A stretch of DNA of 11,433 nucleotides, taken from positions 1 through 11,433 of the forward strand of contig JACKBR010000095.1 in assembly GCA_020634495.1 (NCBI GenBank), read 5' to 3'. The notes beneath the pieces were generated by a model. It saw only the letters and a program-made list of their open reading frames with translations, did no database searches and was not told the DNA's origin. The stretch comes from Ardenticatenaceae bacterium (GTDB taxonomy: Bacteria > Chloroflexota > Anaerolineae > Promineifilales > Promineifilaceae). A program made the position numbers and the translations under genes. Below are positions 1-7,148 of this stretch, piece after piece; within the stretch, counting starts at the first letter, position 1; each line of letters starts with the position of its first letter.

Positions 1-438
1 CGCTTGCAGCGTTTCACCTTCCACCAGCTTGATACAGGCATCAGACATGATGACATTAAAATCTGCACCATACGGGGCCATCATTTCATACACTTTGGCA
101 AATAGATAGTCACCTGCCAGCAGGGCAAACGTGCGTCCCCAGCGGGCATGCACGGTAATTTGGCCGCGCCGCGTCAGGCTGTGATCATTGATGTCGTCGT
201 GAACCAGGGTGGCGGTGTGCACCATTTCTATTGCCGCAGACATTGGAATTGCCTGCTGGAGCTCCTGGCCACCGGCAGCAAGATAGGCCAGAATGCCAAG
301 CTGGGGACGGACTCTTTTGCCACCGGAATTAATGATATGTAGGCCGGCGTCTTGCAGGACGTCAACGTCACTTTTTACAATGGCACGCAGCTGGTCTTCT
401 ACAGCTTCTAATCCTTCTTGCACAGTATTCATTACCAT
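1..438 (-). CDS. Long-chain polyprenyl diphosphate synthase, N-terminal part (runs off the left edge)
   Basis: The minus strand is open from an ATG at 438 to the window edge (146 codons), so the C-terminal half is missing. Seen in the sequence: GGKRVRP at residues 39-45 and HDDIND at 80-85, which is the first aspartate-rich motif (D81, D82, D85), followed by an Arg pair at 90-91. These are hallmarks of trans-prenyltransferases, which add isopentenyl diphosphate units to an allylic diphosphate to build the side chain of menaquinone or ubiquinone, or carrier lipids. The residue five before the first Asp is Ala76; small residues there usually go with long products, so I infer a C30 or longer product. 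ATG 438 is chosen because AAGG lies 8 nt upstream; an in-frame ATG at 432 is the alternative. The gene is transcribed divergently from xpt. The second aspartate motif cannot be seen here. Confidence 0.93.
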   Translation of the reverse strand, partial: MVMNTVQEGLEAVEDQLRAIVKSDVDVLQDAGLHIINSGGKRVRPQLGILAYLAAGGQELQQAIPMSAAIEMVHTATLVHDDINDHSLTRRGQITVHARWGRTFALLAGDYLFAKVYEMMAPYGADFNVIMSDACIKLVEGETLQA

Positions 439-487
439 AAGATTTACCTTGTTCACAACTTTCAATTTTTTTTGAACGGTTTAGCTG

Positions 488-516
488 ATTATAAAATAGA
501 GTCGGGGCATCGTCAA
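488..516 (-). promoter_or_regulatory. Sigma-70-type promoter of the polyprenyl synthase gene
   Basis: Read on the minus strand, TTGACG (511-516) and a perfect TATAAT (488-493) are separated by exactly 17 bp. The start of transcription would fall near 481, leaving a leader of roughly 40 nt before the ATG at 438. This is among the best promoter matches in the window. Confidence 0.7.
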
Positions 517-567
517 GAAAATTGTGAAATTTATCGCAACCCCTTACCTTTTTTCGCCTGTTTATGA

Positions 568-616
568 TGATATAAGATATTATTCGTTTGACAATGTGAG
601 TTACGGCCGTTTTACT
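568..616 (+). promoter_or_regulatory. Candidate promoter(s) for xpt-guaA
   Basis: Two alternatives are visible. One is an extended -10 element, TGA followed by TATAAG (568-576), with no good -35 box; it would start transcripts near 583. The other is a perfect TTGACA (588-593), a 17-bp spacer and a weaker TTTACT (611-616), which would start transcripts near 623. The choice matters because only the first would include the inverted repeat at 603-652 in the RNA. The spacer of the second candidate contains one copy of the ACGGCCGT palindrome. Confidence 0.4.
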
Positions 617-652
617 ACCTCCTTAGTCATGTGAAGCCGGGCAAACGGCCGT
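603..652 (+). promoter_or_regulatory. Inverted repeat with an anti-Shine-Dalgarno-like loop in the xpt leader
   Basis: ACGGCCGTTT (603-612) and AAACGGCCGT (643-652) form a perfect 10-bp inverted repeat around a 30-nt loop. The loop holds ACCTCCTT (617-624), which has the same sequence as the anti-Shine-Dalgarno core of 16S rRNA. TACCTC (616-621) can pair with the xpt ribosome binding site GAGGTG (679-684) with one G-U pair. A role in translational control is inference. The two arms may simply be two copies of the genome-wide palindrome. The rest of the 439-685 spacer shows only the promoters described separately. Confidence 0.3.
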
Positions 653-685
653 TTCCCCAAAATCTTACACAATGGGACGAGGTGA

Positions 686-1258
686 ATGGAAGCGCTAAAA
701 AGCAGAATTGAACGTGAAGGCCAGAACTTGGGGCGGGGCATCCTCAAAATTGACAGTTTCTTAAACCACCAGATTGATGCACAACTTATGGAACAGATTG
801 GCGAAGCGATTGCCGCCGAGTTTGGCGCGGCCCAGCCAACCCGCGTGCTCACCGCCGAGGTCAGCGGCTTGATTCCGGCAGCAATGACGGGCAAAGCGCT
901 GGGCAACATTCCGGTGGTGTATGCCCGCAAAAAAAAGCCGATCACCATGAAAGAGCCAGTTTATGTGGAAAATGCACCCAGCCACACCAAGGGCGAGAAT
1001 GTTTCCTTAATGGTTTCGCCCGAATTTTTACAGGCAGAAGATCGGGTGCTGATTGTGGATGATTTTTTGGCCACCGGCCGCACCATTGCCGCTTTGGCCC
1101 GCATTGTGCAGAGCAGTGGCGCTACCCTGGTGGGGATTGCCACGGTGGTGGAAAAGACGTTTGAAGGGGGGCGTGACCTGCTGGCAGATTGGCAGGTGCC
1201 CATTTACGCGGCGGCCACGATTGTGGATATGGCAGACGGCCGTATTCAGCTGAAATAA
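686..1258 (+). CDS. xpt: Xanthine phosphoribosyltransferase
   Basis: The 190-residue product matches the Bacillus-type Xpt family in length and from its first residues (MEALK start). The enzyme joins xanthine to PRPP to give XMP in the cytoplasm, a purine salvage step. Seen: a conserved SFLNHQID block at 24-31 and the PRPP-binding loop VLIVDDFLATGRT at 121-133 with its acidic pair D125-D126, followed by a Lys/Arg-containing C-terminal segment (VVEKTFEGGRD, 154-164). The ATG at 686 is supported by family alignment and by GAGGTGA immediately upstream, although the spacing of about 3 nt is short. guaA begins 27 bp after the stop on the same strand, so the two are probably one transcription unit. 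Its product XMP is the substrate of GuaA. Confidence 0.95.
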   Translation: MEALKSRIEREGQNLGRGILKIDSFLNHQIDAQLMEQIGEAIAAEFGAAQPTRVLTAEVSGLIPAAMTGKALGNIPVVYARKKKPITMKEPVYVENAPSHTKGENVSLMVSPEFLQAEDRVLIVDDFLATGRTIAALARIVQSSGATLVGIATVVEKTFEGGRDLLADWQVPIYAAATIVDMADGRIQLK

Positions 1259-1285
1259 ATTAGCCTGGCCAAATTTGGAGCATGA

Positions 1286-2866
1286 ATGAATATGCACGAC
1301 ACAATTGTTATTCTTGATTACGGCGCACAATACAGCCAGCTCATCGCCCGGCGCGTGCGCGAAGCCAATGTTTACAGCCGTCTTGTCCCCTGGTCCGCCC
1401 CAGCCGAAGAAATAATGGCCCTCAATCCCAAAGGCTTCATCCTCAGCGGCGGCCCCAACAGCGTTTACGACGAGGGCGCACCCACCTTGCCAGAGTACGT
1501 GCTGCGCAGCAAGCTGCCCGTTTTGGGCATTTGTTACGGGATGCAGCTTCTGGCCCACCGGCTGGGTGGTCAGGTGGCATACAGCCAGCACCGGGAATAC
1601 GGCCCGGCGACGCTGCACGTTGATCGGCCAGACGATCCTTTGTTTAGAGATTGGGAATTAGAGATTGGAGATTTGCAAAAAGAGAGAAATTTCCAACAGG
1701 TTTGGATGAGCCATGGGGACAAGGTGGAAGCGCTGCCAAGAGGTTTTCGGCCGTTGGCCCATTCCGACAATTCGCCCTTTGCCGCCGCCGCCGATGTAGA
1801 CCGGGGTTACTACGGGGTGCAGTTTCACCCGGAGGTGGTTCACACCACGCAAGGGGCCAGGCTGTTGAGCAATTTTGTGCATCACATTTGCGGCTGCGGG
1901 GCAGACTGGACACCGGCGAATTTTATTGATGAGCAGGTGGTGGCGATTCGGGATCAGGTGGGAAACGGCCGTGTCGTCCTGGGTCTTAGCGGCGGGGTGG
2001 ATTCGGCCGTGGCTGCCGCGCTTATCCACCGGGCCATCGGTGAGCAGCTCACCTGCATCTTTGTGGATCATGGCCTGCTGCGCCTGGGGGAGGCGGCTCA
2101 AGTTGTGGAGACCTTTCAGCGTGAGCAAGGCATGAATTTGATTGCCGTGAACGCCGTTGAAGAATATTTGGAAGCCCTGGCGGGCGTCACGGATCCAGAA
2201 AAAAAGCGGCGCATCATCGGCGAAAAATTTGTGCGCATTTTTGAACGCGAAGCCAACAAGCTGGGCCAGATCGACTTTTTGGCCCAGGGAACCATTTACC
2301 CAGACGTGATCGAAAGCGCGGGCAAGGGCAAAAAGGATGCCCACGTCATCAAGACGCACCACAACGTGGGCGGCCTGCCAGACGACATGGATTTTGAGCT
2401 GGTGGAGCCGCTGCGAGAGCTGTTTAAGGATGAGGTGCGGACGGTGGGCTTGTCGTTGGGCCTGCCAGACAGCATCATTTGGCGGCAGCCGTTTCCGGGG
2501 CCAGGGCTGGCCATTCGCTGCCTGGGCGAGATTACCTGGGAGCGTTTGGAGCGGCTGCGCTTGGCAGATGCTATTTTTGTGGCCGAACTGCGCCAGGCAG
2601 AAATGCTGCGGGCTGGCACGCAGCAGTCGTTTGCCGTTTTGCTGCCGGTGAAGAGCGTGGGCGTTATGGGAGACGGCCGTACCTACCAGGAAGTCATCGC
2701 CCTACGCGCCGTCACCACCGAGGATTTTATGACGGCCGATTGGGCCAGATTGCCCTATGAGCTGTTGGCCAAAGTGAGCCGGCGCATTGTTAACGAAGTG
2801 GCTGGGGTAAACCGGGTGGTTTTGGATATTACCTCCAAGCCGCCAGGGACAATTGAGTGGGAATAG
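1286..2866 (+). CDS. guaA: GMP synthase (glutamine-hydrolysing)
   Basis: The 526-residue protein has the full two-part architecture of GuaA. The N-terminal class I glutamine amidotransferase shows GICYGMQ with nucleophile Cys83 and FHPEV with His181 and Glu183. The ATP-pyrophosphatase domain opens with the P-loop SGGVDS at 235-240. The C-terminal dimerisation domain ends in the typical KPPGTIEWE. It converts XMP to GMP with ATP and glutamine. The start at 1286 is set by GGAG (1277-1280), 5 nt upstream; an ATG at 1282 is in another frame. Residues about 123-138, just before VWMSHGDKV, are encoded by a heptad repeat (see the repeat entry). E. coli GuaA has a linker of similar length there, so the protein is probably functional. 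It follows xpt closely. Confidence 0.97.
   Translation: MNMHDTIVILDYGAQYSQLIARRVREANVYSRLVPWSAPAEEIMALNPKGFILSGGPNSVYDEGAPTLPEYVLRSKLPVLGICYGMQLLAHRLGGQVAYSQHREYGPATLHVDRPDDPLFRDWELEIGDLQKERNFQQVWMSHGDKVEALPRGFRPLAHSDNSPFAAAADVDRGYYGVQFHPEVVHTTQGARLLSNFVHHICGCGADWTPANFIDEQVVAIRDQVGNGRVVLGLSGGVDSAVAAALIHRAIGEQLTCIFVDHGLLRLGEAAQVVETFQREQGMNLIAVNAVEEYLEALAGVTDPEKKRRIIGEKFVRIFEREANKLGQIDFLAQGTIYPDVIESAGKGKKDAHVIKTHHNVGGLPDDMDFELVEPLRELFKDEVRTVGLSLGLPDSIIWRQPFPGPGLAIRCLGEITWERLERLRLADAIFVAELRQAEMLRAGTQQSFAVLLPVKSVGVMGDGRTYQEVIALRAVTTEDFMTADWARLPYELLAKVSRRIVNEVAGVNRVVLDITSKPPGTIEWE
1647..1694 (+). repeat. GGAGATT-type heptad repeat inside guaA
   Basis: Four consecutive 7-bp units run from 1647 to 1674: GAGATTG, GGAATTA, GAGATTG and GAGATTT. 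The last unit with its preceding G (1667-1674) can pair with AAATTTCC (1687-1694) as an 8-bp stem with one G-U pair and a 12-nt loop. It is read in frame as WELEIGDLQ and neighbours in a variable linker of the amidotransferase domain, so it does not break the gene. The same heptad type occurs in hyuA at 6059-6121. Confidence 0.7.
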
Positions 2867-2922
2867 CTGCAACAAAACTGCCAAAATTTGCGTAAGGATT
2901 GACGATATATTTAGGTAATTGT

Positions 2923-2946
2923 GGCTCTCTTTTTAACCAGAGAGCC
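2923..2946 (+). promoter_or_regulatory. Hairpin in the leader of the membrane-protein pair
   Basis: GGCTCTCT (2923-2930) and AGAGAGCC (2939-2946) form a perfect 8-bp stem around an 8-nt loop. It ends 7 nt before the strong ribosome binding site AGGAGG (2954-2959) of the next gene. No T-run follows it, so it is not a standard terminator for guaA. It could be a leader structure affecting initiation or mRNA stability, which is inference. The rest of the guaA-to-2967 gap shows no clear promoter. Confidence 0.4.
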
Positions 2947-2966
2947 TGGTTGTAGGAGGCATTTCA

Positions 2967-3926
2967 ATGGATTTCGGGCAGCTTTTTCGGCGTAGTTGGG
3001 ATATTGTCTGGCAGAATAAATATCTCTTTATTTTGGGCTTTTTGGCGGCTCTTGGGGCAGGCGGTAATGGAGGCAGCGGAGTCAATTATAATTTTCCTTC
3101 CTCCAGTACCTCACCCACACGGCCGTTTCCGTCTGATTTTGCGAATGAAGTAACCCTGTTTTGGGATCAATATGGCGGCCTTGTTTTAGGTCTCGTATGT
3201 TTCTTTTTTGTGTTGGGGATTATCTTTTGGCTGATTCGGCTGTCGGCTCAAGGCGGTCTCATTGAAGCGGTGGATCGCATCGAGTCCGGTGAAAAGATGT
3301 CATTTGGCAAAGCGTTCTCGGCTGGCGTAAATCGCCTGACCAGTCTGGCTGGGCTTAACCTGCTCCTCAACGGGCCTTTCATCTTGCTGGGGCTGATTTT
3401 TGCCGGGATTGGCGGTTCCTTTTTTGTAAGCGCCATACGGCAAGGCGGCGAACTAACAGAAGCAATGGGCCAGACATTTGCCATTTTAGCTGCGTGTGGT
3501 GGCTTGTTAGCCTGTTTGTTGCTGCCAATCGGTCTTGTGGTTGCCATTGTGCTGCCCTTTGCCCAACGTGGCCTGCTGCTGCAAAAAATGGGTGTGGTAG
3601 AGAGCATTCGTCATGGCTGGGCTGTGGTGCGCAACAATATTGGCGACATCATTATGCTAATTATTGCCTTTGTGGTGCTTGGCTTTTTGTTTGGGTTGGT
3701 AACGGCCGTATTCGTCATTCCATTCGCTTTTTTGGCGGCTGGCCCCTTCATTTTCGATGCGATTCGCGGCAATGAGATTAGCTTTGGCATGTTAGAGGCC
3801 GTGACGCTGGCCTTTGGCGGTTTGTGTTTGGGCCTGGTGGCTGCTGCGGTTAATTCCGTGATGACAGCTTACCGCTCGACGGTTGTGACGCTGGCTTACC
3901 AGCAATTTATTCAAAAAGATGGGTAG
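2967..3926 (+). CDS. Polytopic membrane protein of unknown function, copy A
   Basis: I do not recognise a characterised family. The 319-residue protein starts with a short amphipathic N-terminus (FRRSWDIVWQNK), which is common in bacterial proteins of the DUF4013 / GDPD-membrane-domain style; that likeness is only a loose impression. Hydrophobic segments lie at about 19-33, 71-91, 128-153, 170-199, 227-262 (long enough for two passes) and 277-298. A Gly/Ser/Pro-rich external-looking loop spans 34-60. No catalytic motif is visible. The start is well set: AGGAGG 7 nt upstream of the ATG. The stop is 3 bp before a second membrane protein of matching design, so the two are probably co-translated and may form a heteromer. 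Shared segments with copy B are described in that entry. Confidence 0.85.
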   Translation: MDFGQLFRRSWDIVWQNKYLFILGFLAALGAGGNGGSGVNYNFPSSSTSPTRPFPSDFANEVTLFWDQYGGLVLGLVCFFFVLGIIFWLIRLSAQGGLIEAVDRIESGEKMSFGKAFSAGVNRLTSLAGLNLLLNGPFILLGLIFAGIGGSFFVSAIRQGGELTEAMGQTFAILAACGGLLACLLLPIGLVVAIVLPFAQRGLLLQKMGVVESIRHGWAVVRNNIGDIIMLIIAFVVLGFLFGLVTAVFVIPFAFLAAGPFIFDAIRGNEISFGMLEAVTLAFGGLCLGLVAAAVNSVMTAYRSTVVTLAYQQFIQKDG

Positions 3927-3929
3927 TTT

Positions 3930-4856
3930 ATGACACCAGACCTGCTCGCTCGTTCCCTTAAGCTGCTGCGGCAGCGCCGGTTTCTCATTTGGCTGGGATT
4001 GGGCATGAGCCTGAGCAGTTTGTTTGGCACAGGCTGGCGCTTGTGGCTTGCCCAGGTTTGGGCAGTCGATTTTACGCAATTCACAAATTTACAAACGGTT
4101 GAATCGCTGTTGTTTAGCGGCGATTTGGCCATTTTGCAGCAGCTCTTTTTACGGGGGCTGCTGCTTTCTTTTGGCCAGTTTGTGCTGGTTTGGCTGGTGG
4201 CGTTGGGGGCTGAGGCGGGTTTGATTACGGCCGTTTCCCAACCAAATCATTCCGCTCGCCTCAGCCAAACGCTCCGCTGGGGCTGGCACAGGCTGGGCCA
4301 ATTTTTGGCAGTCGATTTGCTGGTCTTTTTCCCCTGGTTCCTCATCGCCCTGGCGCTGCTTATCTTCATGATTATTTTTACGGTTTTACTGGCCAGCTTT
4401 GCCACCCGCGAGGTTGGTGCGGGCACGGTGTTGGCCACCACTGGCCTTGGCCTGGCCTGCCTGCTTGGCCTGGCGGGGCTGCTGCTGCCGGTGGGGCTGG
4501 TCTCATTTTGGGTTCGGCTAATGGCGTTTCGGGAGATGGTTTTGCAGGCTGTGTCGCCACGAACGGCCGTGCGCCAGACCTGGCAGCGCATCCGGCAAAA
4601 TATTGGCGACGTTATTGTCCTTATCTTGATGCTGTGGGGTGGGCAAACAGTGCTGCTGAGCGCCTTTAGCCTGGTCACTTCGCCGCTGCTTACCTGGCTG
4701 ACGGCCTTTACGTCTTCAGATAGAATTGCGCTGCAAGCGGCTGCCTGGGTGGCGCTGCTGCTGGCAACCTTGCTTGTCTGGCTGGTGCGCGGCGGCCTGG
4801 CGGCCTTCGTCGCCATTGCCTGGACGCTGGGGTGGCAAAATTTAAGCGACAAATAA
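3930..4856 (+). CDS. Polytopic membrane protein of unknown function, copy B (paralogue of copy A)
   Basis: This 308-residue protein has about six hydrophobic segments (roughly 17-33, 74-100, 125-156, 166-200, 226-258, 270-300) and a basic N-terminus (KLLRQRRF). It parallels copy A in three places. LLLPVGLV at 184-191 corresponds to LLLPIGLV in A. RQTWQRIRQNIGDVIVLI (215-232) corresponds to RHGWAVVRNNIGDIIMLI. AEAGLITAV (94-102) corresponds to AQGGLIEAV. Length and topology also match, which points to an old tandem duplication. The gene begins 3 bp after copy A's stop, with only a weak GGGTAG ribosome site inside the end of copy A, so translational coupling is likely. No enzymatic motif or known domain is recognised. 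No terminator is visible after it. Confidence 0.83.
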   Translation: MTPDLLARSLKLLRQRRFLIWLGLGMSLSSLFGTGWRLWLAQVWAVDFTQFTNLQTVESLLFSGDLAILQQLFLRGLLLSFGQFVLVWLVALGAEAGLITAVSQPNHSARLSQTLRWGWHRLGQFLAVDLLVFFPWFLIALALLIFMIIFTVLLASFATREVGAGTVLATTGLGLACLLGLAGLLLPVGLVSFWVRLMAFREMVLQAVSPRTAVRQTWQRIRQNIGDVIVLILMLWGGQTVLLSAFSLVTSPLLTWLTAFTSSDRIALQAAAWVALLLATLLVWLVRGGLAAFVAIAWTLGWQNLSDK

Positions 4857-4931
4857 TCGCGAAACACACAAAGTTTGCCAAGCTTTTAATGATTCAAAAG
4901 ATTACGCAGATGGCACAGATTTTTCTCTGAA

Positions 4932-4973
4932 TTCTCTGTGAAACTCTGCGCTTTCTCTGCGAAACTCTGTGTT
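4932..4973. repeat. 21-bp tandem direct repeat in the spacer before hyuA
   Basis: Two adjacent 21-bp units (4932-4952 and 4953-4973) match at 18 of 21 positions. Each contains two CTCTGYG cores about 10 bp apart, and a partial further unit (TTTCTCTGAA) precedes them at 4922. The array ends about 15 bp before the hyuA ribosome binding site. The surrounding spacer 4857-5000 also has AAAGATTACGCAGAT-like sequence. I see no clear promoter in it. It looks like a dispersed intergenic repeat rather than a CRISPR or regulatory array. Confidence 0.55.
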
Positions 4974-5000
4974 CCGCTTTAAATTTTGAAGGAGAAGAGA

Positions 5001-7082
5001 ATGACGCAGCGATTGGGTGTGGATACGGGTGGCACGTTTACCGATTTTGTTTGGCTGGGTGCAAACGGCCGTTACCAAATTCACAAACAGCTCAGCACGC
5101 CCCACGATCCTTCGGAAGCCATTTTATCGGGAATAGAGACGATGGCGGTGCCGGAAACGGCCGTTGTGGTTCACGGCAGCACGGTAGCCACCAACGCCCT
5201 GCTGGAGCGCAAAGGAGCGCGTACCGCCCTCATCACCACCAAAGGCTTTGCCGATGTCCTGGCCATCGGGCGGCAAAACAGGCCAGACATTTATGCGCTG
5301 GTCCCCCAAAAGCCGCCAACACTCGTTCCCGCCAAGTGGCGTCTGGAAGTCGATGAGCGCATTACCGCCAGCGGCGAACAGCTTCGCCCCCTGAATTTGG
5401 CCGATTTACCAGCCATCTGGCGCACATTGCAAGCGGCGCAAATCGAATCGGTGGCAGTGTGCCTGCTGTTTTCCTTTTTGCACCCGGCCCATGAGCGCCA
5501 AATTCGCCAATTTTTGCATGAGCAGGCCGGTGAAAATGCGCTGCACATCTCCCTTTCTTCCGACATTTTGCCCGAATACCGCGAATATGAACGCACCGCT
5601 ACGACGGTGATTAACGCTTACGTTGCCCCACTCATGACCCGCTACCTGCGGCGTTTAGCCACCGGCGTGCTGCCGCGCCGCCTCTCAGTGATGCAGAGCA
5701 ACGGCGGCATTATTTCGGCCAACACCGCTGGCGACGAGGCGGCCCGCACAGTGCTGTCTGGGCCAGCCGGGGGTGTGGTTGGGGCGCGTTTTGTTGCCGA
5801 GCAGGCGGGCTTCCCCGAAATTATCACTTTCGACATGGGGGGAACCAGCACCGATGTGGCGCTTTGTCCCGGCCGTTTGCCCACCACTGCCAGCGGCGAG
5901 ATTGCGGGCCTGCCCCTGCGCCTGCCAATTATCGATATTCACACGGTGGGGGCTGGCGGCGGCAGCATTGCCAGTGTGGATGCTGGCGGGGCGTTGCAGG
6001 TGGGGCCAGAGAGTGCGGGAGCGCTTCCTGGCCCGGCTTGTTACGGCCGTTCCAAAAAGGAGACTGGAGATCGGAGATTAGAAAACACATTGCAATCCCC
6101 AATCGCTAATCTTCAATCTCCCCTGGCCACCGTTACCGACGCGAATTTGGTTTTAGGCCGTCTGGATGCGGATCATTTTTTGGGCGGCACGATGCGGTTA
6201 GACGAAACGGCCGCTTTCCAAACCATGCGTCATCTGGCAGAAGAGATGAATGTAGCTGATGCCGAAACGGCCGCTTGGGGTGTTGTTCAGGTGGCCAATG
6301 CCAACATGGAACGGGCCATCCGGCGCATTTCCGTCGAGCGCGGCTACGATCCGCGCCGCTTTACCCTGATGCCCTTTGGCGGGGCGGGGCCGCTGCACGC
6401 CTGTGAAATGGCCGAGAGCCTGCAAATACCGCGTGTGCTGGTGCCTGCTGTGCCCGGTGTGCTGTCCGCATTGGGCATGTTGGTTGCTGCCCCAACCAAA
6501 GATTATTCACAAACGGTGATGCGTGCTGTGGCGGGCTGGACTGCGGAAGATGAGAATTGGCTGGCCCAAGAGGCAGCTCCATTGGCAGCACGCGCCCTGG
6601 CTGAGATGGCAGCCGAGGGGCATGAGGATTCTGCCATCACCCTCGAATACCGGCTGGACATGCGCTACAAGGGCCAGTCTCACGAACTGACCGTGCCCTG
6701 GGCAGCCGGGGAATCTGCTGTGTTAGACCTGTTTCATGCCGCGCATGAGCAGCGATATGGGTATCGTTTGCCACAGGGGGAGATGGTGGAGTTGGTGACG
6801 CTGCGGGTGACGGCCGTTGCTCCCGTTTCCCCGCCAGAAATGCCGCGAGAGCCAATGGGTGAACCGGATGCTGGTACGGCCGTTGTGGGTAAAAAGCAGG
6901 TTTGGTTTGGGCAGCAGCCAATCGCCACCACGCTTTACAATCGAGAGAAATTGCGGCCAGGGCACCAGTTTAGCGGCCCGGCCGTGGTGTTTCAATATGA
7001 TACGACACTGGTGATACCGCCTGGTTGGGAAACGGCCGTTGATCCGTTCCACAACTTAATTTTGCTGCACTCTAAAAAATAA
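5001..7082 (+). CDS. hyuA: Hydantoinase/oxoprolinase family protein, HyuA (ATP-dependent N-methylhydantoinase A type)
   Basis: The 693-residue protein has the usual length of the HyuA family, ATP-dependent ring-opening enzymes acting on hydantoins, 5-oxoproline or related substrates, and also found as acetone or acetophenone carboxylase subunits. Seen: the N-terminal phosphate-binding motif GVDTGGTFTDF at 6-16, GSTVATNALLERKG at 59-72, the ATPase-like DMGGTSTDVAL at 278-288, HTVGAGGGS at 314-322 and GPACYG at 344-349. The ATG at 5001 is preferred because AAGGAG lies 6 nt upstream; a TTG at 4986 in the same frame lies before this site and is unlikely. Residues about 351-376 are encoded by an inserted inverted heptad repeat where relatives usually have a short loop before TVTDANLVLGRL. 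The partner subunit HyuB is not adjacent: the next gene is convergent. The true substrate cannot be told. Confidence 0.9.
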   Translation: MTQRLGVDTGGTFTDFVWLGANGRYQIHKQLSTPHDPSEAILSGIETMAVPETAVVVHGSTVATNALLERKGARTALITTKGFADVLAIGRQNRPDIYALVPQKPPTLVPAKWRLEVDERITASGEQLRPLNLADLPAIWRTLQAAQIESVAVCLLFSFLHPAHERQIRQFLHEQAGENALHISLSSDILPEYREYERTATTVINAYVAPLMTRYLRRLATGVLPRRLSVMQSNGGIISANTAGDEAARTVLSGPAGGVVGARFVAEQAGFPEIITFDMGGTSTDVALCPGRLPTTASGEIAGLPLRLPIIDIHTVGAGGGSIASVDAGGALQVGPESAGALPGPACYGRSKKETGDRRLENTLQSPIANLQSPLATVTDANLVLGRLDADHFLGGTMRLDETAAFQTMRHLAEEMNVADAETAAWGVVQVANANMERAIRRISVERGYDPRRFTLMPFGGAGPLHACEMAESLQIPRVLVPAVPGVLSALGMLVAAPTKDYSQTVMRAVAGWTAEDENWLAQEAAPLAARALAEMAAEGHEDSAITLEYRLDMRYKGQSHELTVPWAAGESAVLDLFHAAHEQRYGYRLPQGEMVELVTLRVTAVAPVSPPEMPREPMGEPDAGTAVVGKKQVWFGQQPIATTLYNREKLRPGHQFSGPAVVFQYDTTLVIPPGWETAVDPFHNLILLHSKK
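6059..6121. repeat. Inverted heptad-repeat element inserted in frame in hyuA
   Basis: The left arm has three exact 7-bp units (6059-6079: GGAGACT, GGAGATC, GGAGATT). The right arm has four units in opposite orientation (6094-6121: AATCCCC, AATCGCT, AATCTTC, AATCTCC). The 16 bp at 6066-6081 pair with 6106-6121 at 14 of 16 positions, so the element can fold into a hairpin. The length keeps the hyuA frame, adding about 25 residues (ETGDRRLE and LQSPIANLQSPL among them) to a loop after GPACYGR. This looks like a repeat-derived insertion tolerated by the protein. Confidence 0.8.
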
Positions 7083-7113
7083 AAAGGGCGACTCGTCAAC
7101 GGGTCGCCCTTTT
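7082..7113. terminator. Bidirectional hairpin terminator between hyuA and the EF-G-like gene
   Basis: AAAAGGGCGACTCG (7082-7095) pairs with CGGGTCGCCCTTTT (7100-7113) as a 14-bp stem with one G-U pair and a TCAA loop. On the minus strand the stem is followed by a long T-rich run (complement of the A-rich 7074-7085), making it a strong terminator for the EF-G-like gene. On the plus strand only four T follow the GC stem, a weaker terminator for hyuA. It overlaps the last base of the hyuA stop codon. Confidence 0.88.
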
Positions 7114-7148
7114 CTGGTTACTGAATTACCGAATACTGCTTTCTGATC

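Noticed and set aside
561..660. Possible purine riboswitch before xpt (TATA and CTACC elements visible)
   Set aside because: The second hairpin and the closing GACTA-type strand cannot be placed, and the order and spacing of elements do not fit the known aptamer.
1028..1618. Open frame of 196 codons on the minus strand across xpt and guaA
   Set aside because: It overlaps two well-supported genes and reads as low-information shadow sequence.
1658..2362. Open frame of 234 codons on the minus strand
   Set aside because: It lies wholly opposite guaA, whose motifs are unmistakable, and shows no recognisable domain. It is a shadow of high-GC codon usage.
2923..2946. Rho-independent terminator of guaA
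   Set aside because: The stem is good but no T-run follows, and it sits only 7 nt before the next ribosome site.
4932..4973. CRISPR array
   Set aside because: The units are adjacent without spacers and only two are present. No cas gene is in the window.
4986..5000. TTG at 4986 as the hyuA start
   Set aside because: It lies before the AAGGAG ribosome site; the ATG at 5001 has proper spacing and starts right before the conserved GVDTGGT motif.
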